Of a DNA stretch of 64,000 nt, positions 17,690-26,448 are shown in pieces. Each line of letters begins with the position of its first letter. Positions within the stretch are counted from its first letter, which is position 1. The position numbers and the translations under genes are program-made. Source of the stretch: Flagellimonas aquimarina. Lineage in GTDB: Bacteria > Bacteroidota > Bacteroidia > Flavobacteriales > Flavobacteriaceae. The notes under the pieces were generated by a model. It worked only from the letters and a program-made list of their open reading frames with translations. It searched no databases and was not told where the DNA came from. The stretch lies in contig NZ_QGEG01000003.1 in the NCBI RefSeq assembly GCF_003149745.1, positions 127,473 through 191,472 on the forward strand, read 5' to 3'.

Positions 17690-18772
17690 TTAAGCGTTTA
17701 TTATCTTCTCTTGGTGATTAATGGATTCTTGGTGAATTGCCTTGAACATTCTTAGAACAAACTCTTCACTAAGTCCTTGAGATTCTCCTTCTAAAATCAT
17801 TTTCCCCAAAATAGCATTCCATCTATTGGTTTGTAACACCGCCACATTCTTTTGTTTTTTAAGCGTTCCTATGCCACCAGAAACTTTCATTCTTTTTCCA
17901 AGGATATCGATTATTTGATTGTCAATCACATCAATTTGTGCTCTTAGGTTGCTCAATTTGCTGTTGTACTCCGCTTCTTCATCTGTTTCTTTTCTAATGC
18001 GAAGGTCATTCATGATCTGCATCAATCTTTCTGGGGTAACTTGCTGCGCCGCATCACTCCAAGCATTATCTGGATCATGGTGCGTTTCAATCATTAATCC
18101 ATCAAAGTTCAAGTCCAAAGCGGTTTGAGATACATCAAAAATCATATCACGTTTTCCCGTAATGTGGCTAGGGTCATTTATTATAGGTAAATCTGGAAAC
18201 TTTGATTGCAGCTCGATTGCCATTTGCCATTCTGGAATGTTTCTATATTTAGTCTTCTCATACGTAGAAAACCCTCTATGGATAACCCCTAAGTTTTTTA
18301 TATCTGCCGAATACAAGCGTTCAACGGCGCCCAACCATAAAGAGAGATCAGGATTTACCGGGTTTTTTATCAAGACAATTTTGTCTGTACCTTCTAAGGC
18401 ATCCGCAATTTCTTGAACAATAAAAGGACTTACGGTTGAACGTGCCCCAATCCACAACAAGTCCACGTCATGTTCTAATGCAAGATCTACATGGGCTCTA
18501 TTTGCAACTTCTGTAGCAGTTTTTAATCCGGTTTCTTCTTTTACTTTCTGTAACCACTTTAGGCCAATGGCACCTACACCTTCAAAATTACCTGGACGTG
18601 TTCTTGGTTTCCAAATACCTGCTCGGTAATAGTTGACATCGGTATCTTTTAAATCATGGGCTATCTTCAACACCTGATCTTCGGTCTCGGCACTGCATGG
18701 ACCCGCTATAACCAAAGGATGCGGTAAGTCCATATCATTCAACCATGTTCTCATTTCCTTATTGTTTTCCAT
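17690..18772 (-). CDS. Bifunctional DAHP synthase / chorismate mutase
   Basis: Makes 3-deoxy-7-phosphoheptulonate from PEP and erythrose-4-phosphate and also converts chorismate to prephenate. 360 residues. The type I-beta DAHP synthase domain spans about residues 1-265, with VIAGPCSAE, AGIWKPRTRP, IGARSTVSP and NDPSHITGKRD. A C-terminal AroQ-type chorismate mutase (about 275-360) starts NLRAQIDVIDNQIIDILGKRM. Last gene of the phe/tyr operon, 8 bases after tyrA. The fusion feeds first and branch-point steps together, and the mutase domain may give feedback control by prephenate or aromatic amino acids (known for relatives, inferred here). Confidence 0.93.
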   Translation of the reverse strand: MENNKEMRTWLNDMDLPHPLVIAGPCSAETEDQVLKIAHDLKDTDVNYYRAGIWKPRTRPGNFEGVGAIGLKWLQKVKEETGLKTATEVANRAHVDLALEHDVDLLWIGARSTVSPFIVQEIADALEGTDKIVLIKNPVNPDLSLWLGAVERLYSADIKNLGVIHRGFSTYEKTKYRNIPEWQMAIELQSKFPDLPIINDPSHITGKRDMIFDVSQTALDLNFDGLMIETHHDPDNAWSDAAQQVTPERLMQIMNDLRIRKETDEEAEYNSKLSNLRAQIDVIDNQIIDILGKRMKVSGGIGTLKKQKNVAVLQTNRWNAILGKMILEGESQGLSEEFVLRMFKAIHQESINHQEKIINA

Positions 18773-18780
18773 AATAAATT

Positions 18781-19641
18781 CTATTTTTTTGTAAGTGGTA
18801 TTCCTTTAAGTATTTGTTTTATTCTATTGGTATTGTTCATTTCTTTATAGACATTCTCAAAATCATCGTTCAACAACAATCCTTTGAAGGTTTCCAGATT
18901 TTGAATATACTCTTCCAATGTCTCTATTACATTTTCTTTGTTTTGCTCAAAGATTGGTGTCCACATATCCGGAGAGCTTTTTGCCAGACGCACTGTACTT
19001 TCAAATCCACTTCCCGCCATATCAAAAATATCTCGTTCATTCTTTTCTTTTTCAATTACCGTCTTTCCCAACATAAATGAACTTATATGTGATAAATGGG
19101 ATACATAGGCTATATGTTTATCATGCGCATCTGGGTTCATATAACGAATGCGCATTTTTAACTTCTGAAAAACTTCCAGTGCTTTTTCCTGGAGCATAAA
19201 AGCGGTCTTTTCCACTTCGCATATAATATTGGTTTTTCCCTCGTACAAACCATTAATTGCTGCCGAAGGACCAGAAAATTCTGTACCAGCAATAGGATGA
19301 CAGGCCATAAAATTCCTGCGTTTAGAGTGGTTGGATATTGTTTGGCATACCAACCTTTTGGTTGATCCGGCATCAATTACCACAGTTTCATCACCTACTG
19401 CATCCAGTATTTTGGGCAACTCTAACACAAGGGCATTTACTGGAATACTGATCAATACAATGTCTGCCAAAGCCAAGGATTGATAACTGCCTTCTCCCTG
19501 TATTATCCCCAGTTCCAACGCCTCCTTTACATGGGATTCATTTGTATCGATACCAAGAATATTGGCTTCTGGGTACACTAGTTTTAAATCCTTAGCAAAA
19601 GAACCTCCAATCAATCCAATACCTATAATGACTACATTCAT
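18781..19641 (-). CDS. tyrA: Prephenate dehydrogenase
   Basis: Oxidises and decarboxylates prephenate to 4-hydroxyphenylpyruvate for tyrosine. 286 residues. The N-terminal NAD(P) site is VVIIGIGLIGGSFAKDLK, then GSTKRLV, the catalytic-region HPIAGTEFSGP and SHLSHISSFML with a conserved His. There is no ACT domain. It sits 3 bases after the aminotransferase gene and is translated from the same message. Confidence 0.93.
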   Translation of the reverse strand: MNVVIIGIGLIGGSFAKDLKLVYPEANILGIDTNESHVKEALELGIIQGEGSYQSLALADIVLISIPVNALVLELPKILDAVGDETVVIDAGSTKRLVCQTISNHSKRRNFMACHPIAGTEFSGPSAAINGLYEGKTNIICEVEKTAFMLQEKALEVFQKLKMRIRYMNPDAHDKHIAYVSHLSHISSFMLGKTVIEKEKNERDIFDMAGSGFESTVRLAKSSPDMWTPIFEQNKENVIETLEEYIQNLETFKGLLLNDDFENVYKEMNNTNRIKQILKGIPLTKK

Positions 19642-19644
19642 ATT

Positions 19645-20787
19645 CTAAAATCTAGCTATGGCTTCTTTAATTTTTTCTTCTTTTACACAAAGTGAAAACC
19701 GAATATATCCTTCGCCATTATTTCCAAAAATGGTTCCTGGGGCTATAAAAATATTCTTGTCATATAAAATGTTGTCAACAAACTCTTCAGAATTAACTGA
19801 ACCAAGTGGGAGCTTTGACCAAACAAACATACCTACTGCGTTACTATCATAACTACAACCAAGCTTTTCAACTAATTCAAACATAAGCTCTCTTCTTCTT
19901 GTGTAAATACTATCCAAAGCTTCAAACCATTCCGAGCCACTTTTCAAGGCTTCTATAGCGCCTTTTTGGATTCCATAAAACATTCCAGAATCCATATTGC
20001 TCTTCACTTTTAATATCGCATTTATATGTTCTGAACTTCCTAAAACCATCCCTACTCGCCAACCGGCCATATTAAAGGTTTTACTTAGGCTATTAAGTTC
20101 CAGAGCTACATTTTTTGCCTCTTCAACCTGTAAAATACTGGTTGGATTTTTGGATAAAACAAAGCTGTATGGGTTGTCATTGACCAACAAAATGGAGTTT
20201 TTATTTGCAAAATCAACCAGCGTTTTTAATCGCTCTATACTTGCAGTTGCCCCAGTTGGCATATGAGGGTAACTAATCCACATTAACTTTACTCTGGACA
20301 GGTCTGTTTTTGAAAGTTTGTCCAAATCTGGAAACCAACCATTTTCTGCCTTTAAATCATATGTTTGAGGGACTGCTCCAACCAGCTTAGTGACCGAAGC
20401 GTAGGTTGGGTAACCTGGATTGGGCAAGAGAGCTATATCTCCTTCATTTAAAAAAGCCATGCTAATATGCATAATGCCTTCTTTAGAACCCATTAAAGGT
20501 AGAATTTCGTTAGACGGGTCTATAGTAACCTCAAACTTTTCTAGATAGAATTTGGCAATAGCCTCACGTAGTTCTGGTAAACCTTGATAGCTTTGGTATT
20601 GATGGGCTCCCATATCGGAGATAGATTGCTTCAAGGTTTCTAAAACTTTAGGTGATGGAGCTAAATCAGGACTTCCTATACCCATATTGATTATAGGTTT
20701 ACCTTGACTGATTAGTCCCCGAACCTCCCTCAATTTTTTAGAAAAGTAGTATTCTTGAACACTATGTAGCCTATCTGCTGTAATCAT
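19645..20787 (-). CDS. Class I/II PLP aminotransferase (aromatic/aspartate type)
   Basis: 380 residues, fold-type I. The PLP lysine is in LNSLSKTFNMAGWRVG, with GIGSPDLAPSP near the start, SYPHMPTGA (the usual Asn-Pro replaced by His-Met-Pro) and the C-terminal arginine in GYIRFSLC. Its place between prephenate dehydratase and prephenate dehydrogenase implies the final transamination of phenylpyruvate and hydroxyphenylpyruvate. That specificity is inferred from context. Overlaps pheA by 4 bases (ATGA), so translation is coupled. Confidence 0.88.
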   Translation of the reverse strand: MITADRLHSVQEYYFSKKLREVRGLISQGKPIINMGIGSPDLAPSPKVLETLKQSISDMGAHQYQSYQGLPELREAIAKFYLEKFEVTIDPSNEILPLMGSKEGIMHISMAFLNEGDIALLPNPGYPTYASVTKLVGAVPQTYDLKAENGWFPDLDKLSKTDLSRVKLMWISYPHMPTGATASIERLKTLVDFANKNSILLVNDNPYSFVLSKNPTSILQVEEAKNVALELNSLSKTFNMAGWRVGMVLGSSEHINAILKVKSNMDSGMFYGIQKGAIEALKSGSEWFEALDSIYTRRRELMFELVEKLGCSYDSNAVGMFVWSKLPLGSVNSEEFVDNILYDKNIFIAPGTIFGNNGEGYIRFSLCVKEEKIKEAIARF

Positions 20788-21614
20788 GATATTAGTGCAT
20801 TTTTATATTCCCCTAAAACCCTAAAATCCTCAGACATTATTTCTAAAAGTGATTTTGCTTTTGTAAATTGATTATAGGTATCAAATGTAACATCCACAAA
20901 AAAAGCATATTTCCAAGGGGTCTCAATCACAGGTAGAGACTGGATTTTTGTCAAATTCAAATTACAATCACTCATTACATTCAACACTGTTGCCAAACTT
21001 CCTCGCTTATGATCAGTAATAAATCTTAAAGAGGCCTTATTAATTTCTTCCTCTGGCAGAACTTTGTTCTGTTTTTTAAGGATAATAAAACGCGTAGCAT
21101 TGTTCTTAATCGTTTGAATTTCAGAGGCAATAATATCCAAATTATACAACTCTGCAGCAACTTTAGGTGCAATGGCAGCAATATTAGTTAACTGACCTTC
21201 TTTGATCCGTTTGGCGGTCTCGGCGGTATCTACATCTTCAACCAGTTTTATATCAGGGAATTTCTTAAAAAACTCCTTGCATTGCAATAACGCCATGGGA
21301 TGTGAATGCACTTCTTCAATATTCTTCAATACGCACCCTTTCAAAACCATCAAATTGTGATGGATGTTTAAATAGTGCTCCCCAATAATGTGCATATTAT
21401 TGTGGTATACTAAATTATAGTTGGGAATTATGGACCCTGCAATTGAATTTTCGATAGCCATTATTCCTTTATCAGCCGAACCATTGTGCAAATGTTCTAT
21501 AATAGTGTCAAACGAAAGGCATTCCACTAAATCCACATCAGCACCAAAAAAATCATTTGACACTTGATGATGATTAGAACCCCTTATTCCCTGTATTGCA
21601 ACTTTCAGTTTCAT
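20784..21614 (-). CDS. pheA: Prephenate dehydratase
   Basis: Converts prephenate to phenylpyruvate. 276 residues. The catalytic domain covers about residues 1-180, with AIQGIRGSNHH, GIMAIENSIAGSI and DTAETAKRI. A C-terminal ACT domain (about 195-270) contains TDHKRGSLATVLNVM and the ESRP-like region reading LPVIETPWKYAFFVD, which normally senses phenylalanine. There is no chorismate mutase domain here; that activity is in the last gene of the operon. First gene of the operon. The attenuator hairpin ends 2 bases before the ATG, so a folded terminator would also hide the ribosome site. Confidence 0.94.
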   Translation of the reverse strand: MKLKVAIQGIRGSNHHQVSNDFFGADVDLVECLSFDTIIEHLHNGSADKGIMAIENSIAGSIIPNYNLVYHNNMHIIGEHYLNIHHNLMVLKGCVLKNIEEVHSHPMALLQCKEFFKKFPDIKLVEDVDTAETAKRIKEGQLTNIAAIAPKVAAELYNLDIIASEIQTIKNNATRFIILKKQNKVLPEEEINKASLRFITDHKRGSLATVLNVMSDCNLNLTKIQSLPVIETPWKYAFFVDVTFDTYNQFTKAKSLLEIMSEDFRVLGEYKNALIS

Positions 21615-21616
21615 TC

Positions 21617-21648
21617 AAAAAAAAATCCCCGAAGATATTTCGGGGATT
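21617..21648 (-). terminator. Attenuator terminator upstream of pheA
   Basis: On the minus strand AATCCCCGAA-ATATC-TTCGGGGATT forms a perfect 10-bp stem with a 5-base loop and is followed by a run of T ending 2 bases before the pheA ATG. The only thing it can terminate is the leader message. CCCC of its 5' arm and CTTC of its 3' arm can instead pair with GGGG and GAAG at the end of the leader peptide (AGAAGTAAGGGG), a candidate antiterminator. The RNA choice would be set by ribosome position. Confidence 0.88.
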
Positions 21649-21676
21649 CATATGTGTTTTATACGTTCAATGTATT

Positions 21677-21748
21677 TTACAACAGCCCCTTACTTCTTTC
21701 AAAAAAGAAATAGAAATAAAAACTGTTCCAGAAATACGTATTTGTCAT
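21677..21748 (-). CDS. Phe/Tyr leader peptide of the aromatic operon
   Basis: A 23-codon ORF whose core reads YFWNSFYFYFFFERSKG: six Phe, three Tyr and one Trp in 23 residues. It starts with ATG at 21748 and ends in TAA, 29 bases before the attenuator hairpin. The GGGG that could form the antiterminator lies in its Lys-Gly codons, about five codons after the last Phe. A ribosome stalled for lack of charged tRNA-Phe (or tRNA-Tyr) would leave it exposed, while a ribosome at the stop codon would cover it. This is the standard leader-peptide attenuation layout. The peptide has no expected function of its own. Confidence 0.87.
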   Translation of the reverse strand: MTNTYFWNSFYFYFFFERSKGLL

Positions 21749-21791
21749 TTTGTTGTAATTCTAAGGCTAAGATAGGTATTCAATTGAAAAA

Positions 21792-21800
21792 CAAAAGCTA
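21792..21800 (-). promoter_or_regulatory. Possible -7 element of the aromatic operon
   Basis: TAGCTTTTG, one base longer than the TAnnTTTG consensus, 44 bases before the leader ATG. It would give a short 5' end just ahead of the leader peptide. Confidence 0.3.
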
Positions 21801-21984
21801 AACCCTAAATTTTTTCGATTTTCAGTAAAATGCTCAGATTTGTTGAATATTACTTTGCAGAAATATCCTTTTTTTAAGAATTCAAAATATTTTAGAATTT
21901 TCCAGGTTTAACAGAAATGACCAAATTGATCTGTTGTACATATCAAAACAAGCCCTTCTGTGACAATCGAAAAGTCTAAAACCG

Positions 21985-21992
21985 TATTTTTG
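21985..21992 (+). promoter_or_regulatory. -7 promoter element of gldA
   Basis: TATTTTTG fits TAnnTTTG exactly and lies 18 bases before the gldA ATG, implying a very short leader. A second match (TACTTTTG, 22001-22008) is too close to the start. Confidence 0.45.
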
Positions 21993-22009
21993 AATTCAAA
22001 TACTTTTGA

Positions 22010-22903
22010 ATGTCCATTATAGTAAATAACATTACCAAGACTTTTGGAAAGCAAAAGGCATTGAACAACGTTACTTTCTCGATCGATAAAGGCGAAATTG
22101 TAGGATTCCTAGGGCCAAATGGCGCCGGTAAATCAACCATGATGCGTATCTTGACCACTTTCTATAAGGCCAACTCTGGAGATGCGGAAGTAAATGGGTT
22201 TGATGTTGTAAAATCCGAACGAGAGGTTCAAAAGAGTATTGGTTACCTGCCAGAGCATAATCCGCTCTACTTAGAAATGTATGTTAAAGAATATTTGGCT
22301 TTTAATGCCAATGTCTATAATATTGGAAAAGATCGTATAACGGATGTAATTGATCAAACGGGTCTTTCCCCAGAAGCTCACAAGAAAATATGGCAATTAT
22401 CCAAAGGATACCGTCAACGCGTTGGTCTAGCAGCTGCATTGTTGCATAACCCAGATGTGTTAATCTTGGATGAGCCCACTACCGGACTTGACCCTAACCA
22501 ACTGGTAGAAATACGAAAACTGATCAGGGAAATTGGTAAGGAAAAAACTATATTGCTTTCTACCCATATCATGAAGGAGGTTGAGGCTGTTTGTGACCGC
22601 GTTATCATTATTAATAATGGAGAATTGGTCGCCGATAAAAAACTGGAAGAACTACGTGAAGCTAAAGAGCAGATTATAGAAGTAGAGTTTGATTATAGAG
22701 TTGAAGAAGTGCTACTGAACAAATTGCCCAATGCATCTAAAGTGAAGAACACTGGTGGTTTTACCTATGAAATCACCTTTACTACATCAGAGGACATGAG
22801 GCCCGCAGTTTTTGATTTTGCGCACGACAACAAATTAAAAACATTGCAATTGAGCAGAAAAAACAAAAACCTTGAAACTTTGTTTACGGAATTGACGAAC
22901 TAG
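22010..22903 (+). CDS. gldA: Gliding motility ABC transporter ATP-binding subunit GldA
   Basis: 297 residues, the nucleotide-binding subunit of an ABC-2 type exporter needed for gliding in flavobacteria. Walker A GPNGAGKS is near residue 41, Q-loop GYLPEHNPLY, signature LSKGYRQRVG, Walker B VLILDEP and switch His in LLSTHIM. A C-terminal domain (about 220-297) follows, as in GldA. The assigned subfamily rests on overall likeness; other ABC-2 ATPases look similar. gldF and gldG are not adjacent, as is usual. The stop codon overlaps the stop of the convergent receptor gene in the palindrome CTAG. Confidence 0.85.
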   Translation: MSIIVNNITKTFGKQKALNNVTFSIDKGEIVGFLGPNGAGKSTMMRILTTFYKANSGDAEVNGFDVVKSEREVQKSIGYLPEHNPLYLEMYVKEYLAFNANVYNIGKDRITDVIDQTGLSPEAHKKIWQLSKGYRQRVGLAAALLHNPDVLILDEPTTGLDPNQLVEIRKLIREIGKEKTILLSTHIMKEVEAVCDRVIIINNGELVADKKLEELREAKEQIIEVEFDYRVEEVLLNKLPNASKVKNTGGFTYEITFTTSEDMRPAVFDFAHDNKLKTLQLSRKNKNLETLFTELTN

Positions 22904-25227
22904 TTTATCCTCTTTATATTCTCATCTATATCCTTGTTTTTAAATTTCGCCACTTTGGTATTTCCAAAAACATATTTTACCGAAAATGCCACCTCTTTTG
23001 CATCTGCAAAATAAACGCCTTCAGCTTCTACCCCATGAATTGTATAACGCTCTTCAAAATTCATTGCTCTGGTAATATCATTTAAGCGAATTGCACAATA
23101 TAGTTTTTTAAATAGTGTTTTTGTTATAGATGCATTCAGGACCAACATGCTGTTTCGATTAAATATCCCTTCCTGCCTTCTGGTCAATAGCCAGCCTCCA
23201 AAGGCGATGGTTGTATCCTTTCCAACAATGAACTGCTGATTGGAATACGCATATAGAGAAGGTTTGGTAGCCCCCAGTACTGCGGTTTTATCCTCTATCC
23301 TATTGTAATTAATGTTTATGGTATTTGTAGAAGTCCATTTTTTGTGGGAAAATGGCAGGGTCAATCCAAGGTAAAATCCAGATTCCTTGTCCAAATTAAC
23401 CGGAGATAAAATTGCCTTGTTTGATGCCTCATCAAAACTTATAGTAAAATAGACAGGATCGGTATTTGTGTAATATGAAGCATATACAGATGTTTTCTTC
23501 CATTGAAAATTAGCTGATAACTCACTGGTCAAGGTAGGTAAAAGATTTACGTTATTGGCACCTTCTAAAAATGGGTTAATGAATGCGGTTATTGAACTTG
23601 TCCTAGAAAAATTTGGTCGTGAAATGCTTCGAGAAAAGTTAACCGAAGTAGTTTTGGTACTATCCAACTTAAAGTTCAAATTTACCCTAGGAAAGTAATT
23701 TGTATTTGTTCGCTCCAATAAAGGAGAAGTTTCTTTTTCAATTTGGCCCTGCACTTCGTTGTGCTCCAAACGTAATCCCAAATTAAAATCCATCCATTTT
23801 TTTAGGCTCCCTGATAAACTGGTATATCCTGAGTATAAAGACTCTTTGTAATCGAACTCTGTAATGGTTTCTTCCGCTATAGGTGCCTCCTGTATATCTG
23901 AAAACGCATCCGCTCTGGCTTCGTTCCAGTTTGTGCCAACCTCCCATTTTAGTCTGTCCGAAATATCATACTCAATATCAAGCCTTAGTGCCAATGAGTT
24001 GATTTTGTATGTCTGATGCCTAATTTGATCTAGCCTAAACCCATTTTCATTGAAATTGTTTGAAACCTCGGTATCTAAAGATTGTTTAAATGAGGAATAT
24101 TGAAATCCTGTAAATAGATTTATATCGGAAGCCAGGTTTTTGCTAAAATTAAAATTGCTGCTGAAATAGTCTTTTTTCTGTTCATTAGCAGTTTCAGTTA
24201 AAATATTATTCTCCAATTCTCCATCTCGAAGAAAAGTTTCTGTTTCAATAGGAGCTTTATCCGTTTGTAACTTAAAGGTTGTATTGAATGATATGTAATC
24301 ATCTTCTTCTAAAGGATGAAAAAAACCTAATCCACCATTAATTTGTGTGCGATTACCTAATGGTATCAGCACCAAATAATCTGAAAAAATATCTTCTTCA
24401 GGAATGCTAAATGCAAATGAGTTACTCTCCCAATGTCCCAGATCATTATACGCCAGGTTACTTTGAAGATTCCATTTTCCGTTGGAATAGTTGCCGTTCA
24501 TATTAAGATAACTATTGTAGTTCCTTTTAACAGAAACTGTCTCACTAGCATTAACCTTGACTCCTTTTTCTGAGTTGCCTTTTCTTGTCACTAAAAGTAC
24601 TGCCCTCCCCTCCGCTTCGTATTTCGCTGTAGGGTTATTGATCAATTCAATGCTCTCCAAGCTATCCACGGGCAAAGCTGTAAATTCTTCAAAACTGATA
24701 CGCTGACCGCCTAAATATATCAACGGATTCCCTTTCCCAATAATTGATATGGACGCTCTATCTGGTGATATTTGGACATTTGGCAACTTGGACAAAACAT
24801 CCAAAGGTTCAGGAACAGATGAGAAGACCGGATTTTGAACATCAATTTTTAAGTTGCCGTTTTTGTTGGTTATTGGGTTTTTGGCAGCTACTACTTCAAC
24901 CCCTTCAAGTTCGGTTGCATCTTCCTTTAATGTAATTTGTAATTCTCTACTTTGAAATAAAAGAATTGTTTTTTCAAAGCTCTCATAACCAAGTGCCGAT
25001 ACCTTAAAATAATATTCGTTTTCTGCTATCTGCTCCAATTTAAAATCCCCATCCAGCAACTGGGTATACAATACCAGGTTCTCTTGGGTTGCATCGTACA
25101 AAAGCACATCACCCGCAAGAATGGCATGCCCCTTTTCATCTACTACTTTCCCAGATATCTTATATTGATTTTGACCATATGCCACTGAGATTGAAAACCA
25201 ACAAACAAACCAAAATAAATACTTCAA
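22900..25227 (-). CDS. Outer-membrane receptor, TonB-dependent type (OMP_b-brl_3 family)
   Basis: 775 residues. Signal peptide MKYLFWFVCWFSISVAYGQ. A carboxypeptidase regulatory-like domain covers about residues 20-110 (ISGKVVDEKGHAILAGDVLL), then a plug region (about 115-215, with VEVVAAKNPITNKNGNL and ISIIGKGNPLIYLGG), then a beta-barrel to the end. No classic TonB box is obvious. The plug is short, as in the OMP_b-brl_3 group. Ligand unknown. The gene next upstream encodes a membrane-bound LuxR-type regulator on the same strand, so the two may form a regulated pair. Confidence 0.85.
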   Translation of the reverse strand: MKYLFWFVCWFSISVAYGQNQYKISGKVVDEKGHAILAGDVLLYDATQENLVLYTQLLDGDFKLEQIAENEYYFKVSALGYESFEKTILLFQSRELQITLKEDATELEGVEVVAAKNPITNKNGNLKIDVQNPVFSSVPEPLDVLSKLPNVQISPDRASISIIGKGNPLIYLGGQRISFEEFTALPVDSLESIELINNPTAKYEAEGRAVLLVTRKGNSEKGVKVNASETVSVKRNYNSYLNMNGNYSNGKWNLQSNLAYNDLGHWESNSFAFSIPEEDIFSDYLVLIPLGNRTQINGGLGFFHPLEEDDYISFNTTFKLQTDKAPIETETFLRDGELENNILTETANEQKKDYFSSNFNFSKNLASDINLFTGFQYSSFKQSLDTEVSNNFNENGFRLDQIRHQTYKINSLALRLDIEYDISDRLKWEVGTNWNEARADAFSDIQEAPIAEETITEFDYKESLYSGYTSLSGSLKKWMDFNLGLRLEHNEVQGQIEKETSPLLERTNTNYFPRVNLNFKLDSTKTTSVNFSRSISRPNFSRTSSITAFINPFLEGANNVNLLPTLTSELSANFQWKKTSVYASYYTNTDPVYFTISFDEASNKAILSPVNLDKESGFYLGLTLPFSHKKWTSTNTININYNRIEDKTAVLGATKPSLYAYSNQQFIVGKDTTIAFGGWLLTRRQEGIFNRNSMLVLNASITKTLFKKLYCAIRLNDITRAMNFEERYTIHGVEAEGVYFADAKEVAFSVKYVFGNTKVAKFKNKDIDENIKRIN

Positions 25228-25293
25228 AACGCCTACATTTTTGAGGCAAAGTAAAAGATGAACAGGATTGTTTTAGAAATTATAAGGTCTGAT

Positions 25294-26280
25294 TTAGGTA
25301 CTAGTACCCGTACTTTTTTGAAGCAATTCTTCCCTATTGGCAACATTTAGCTTGCTGTATATATTGGTGATATGGGTTTTAACAGTGCTAAGGCTGATAA
25401 AAAGCTCGTTTGCAATCTCTTTATTACTTTTTCCTTGAAGTATAAGACCTCTTACGGTTCTCTCCTGTTTGCTCAAAACAGAAACGGTCAATTCTTGCCG
25501 TTTGTTCCTTGTTTTTACAATAACAAAACTCAATGCAACAACCATAAAAAGCAGTCCTAAATTTATCCATCTGCTCTGTTGCAGTTCCTTCTCCAAACTT
25601 ATACTCGTTAAGTAAGCCAATTTCCTTTCTAAAAATGCATAGGTCAAAGGGTCTAAATCACTTGCTTGTAATTCTGAAAGCAAATGCAGATAGTATGTTT
25701 CATTTTGACCAATATCCGCATCTAACAACTGTTGGCTTTCCAACTGTTTAACCCCAATCAATTTTACCATCAATATTTGAAGTGAATCTTTTACGTAGCC
25801 TTTTCTGGGCATTACCATTTCTTCAGAGGATCCATATTGGGCAACTAAATCGGATTCAAACGTTTTGAACTTTTGCCATTCTAGATGTGCTTGATTGGTT
25901 GTGTGAAACTTGGCGAACAGCTGTTTTCCTTTTCCGAATTTTATAAAGTCTTTGTTGGAAAGAATGAAGTCAACCTGCTTTTTTACAGTATCATTGATTA
26001 CTTCCCGAATTCTATTGATTGAAAGGCGGTACAATTCATTTGATTCTGAAATGTACTTTTTATTAAAAGCAAAGGAACCATCTTTCCTAATTTGGGCTAT
26101 GGCCACAGGTTTTCCAACTTCACCCTTTTCCAAGTTGTTTAGGGACAACTTTCTCAACTGCACGTTTGTTTCCCATATATCAGGGTTTTCCATATTAACA
26201 AAGCCGGAAATAGCATTTTGGGCCGAAAGATGGAATCCGAATATGATAAAAACAAGGGGTAAAATAAATTTCTGCATCAA
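25294..26280 (-). CDS. Membrane-anchored LuxR-type transcriptional regulator
   Basis: 328 residues. Signal-like N-terminus (MMQKFILPLVFIIFGFHLSAQ), a periplasmic part of about 215 residues, one transmembrane helix near residues 240-258 (WINLGLLFMVVALSFVIV), then a cytoplasmic LuxR helix-turn-helix domain (about 270-325) with LSKQERTVRGLILQGKSNKEIA and SLSTVKTHITNIYSKL. Without kinase or receiver domains it is a one-component sensor-regulator that would bind DNA from the membrane. Neighbouring receptor gene 66 bases downstream is the likely target. Signal unknown. Confidence 0.82.
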   Translation of the reverse strand: MMQKFILPLVFIIFGFHLSAQNAISGFVNMENPDIWETNVQLRKLSLNNLEKGEVGKPVAIAQIRKDGSFAFNKKYISESNELYRLSINRIREVINDTVKKQVDFILSNKDFIKFGKGKQLFAKFHTTNQAHLEWQKFKTFESDLVAQYGSSEEMVMPRKGYVKDSLQILMVKLIGVKQLESQQLLDADIGQNETYYLHLLSELQASDLDPLTYAFLERKLAYLTSISLEKELQQSRWINLGLLFMVVALSFVIVKTRNKRQELTVSVLSKQERTVRGLILQGKSNKEIANELFISLSTVKTHITNIYSKLNVANREELLQKSTGTST

Positions 26281-26417
26281 AAGTACTTACTCAATAAAAT
26301 TACGGTATTTAAGGTGTTGAAACAATTCAAATACCAGTTTTCCCATTTCTATTGCTTTACAACTTTTTCCAATACTATTTTACGGCAAACATCATGTTAT
26401 CCAAATATGCAAATCGG

Positions 26418-26425
26418 TACTTTTG
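26418..26425 (+). promoter_or_regulatory. -7 promoter element of the decarboxylase gene
   Basis: TACTTTTG fits TAnnTTTG and lies 24 bases before the ATG at 26449. Confidence 0.45.
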
Positions 26426-26448
26426 CAATTCAGGGTTAATCTGATTTC

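Noticed and set aside
21617..21648. Hairpin before pheA as an ordinary terminator of an upstream gene
   Set aside because: The only gene upstream on that strand is the 23-codon leader; the next gene is divergent.
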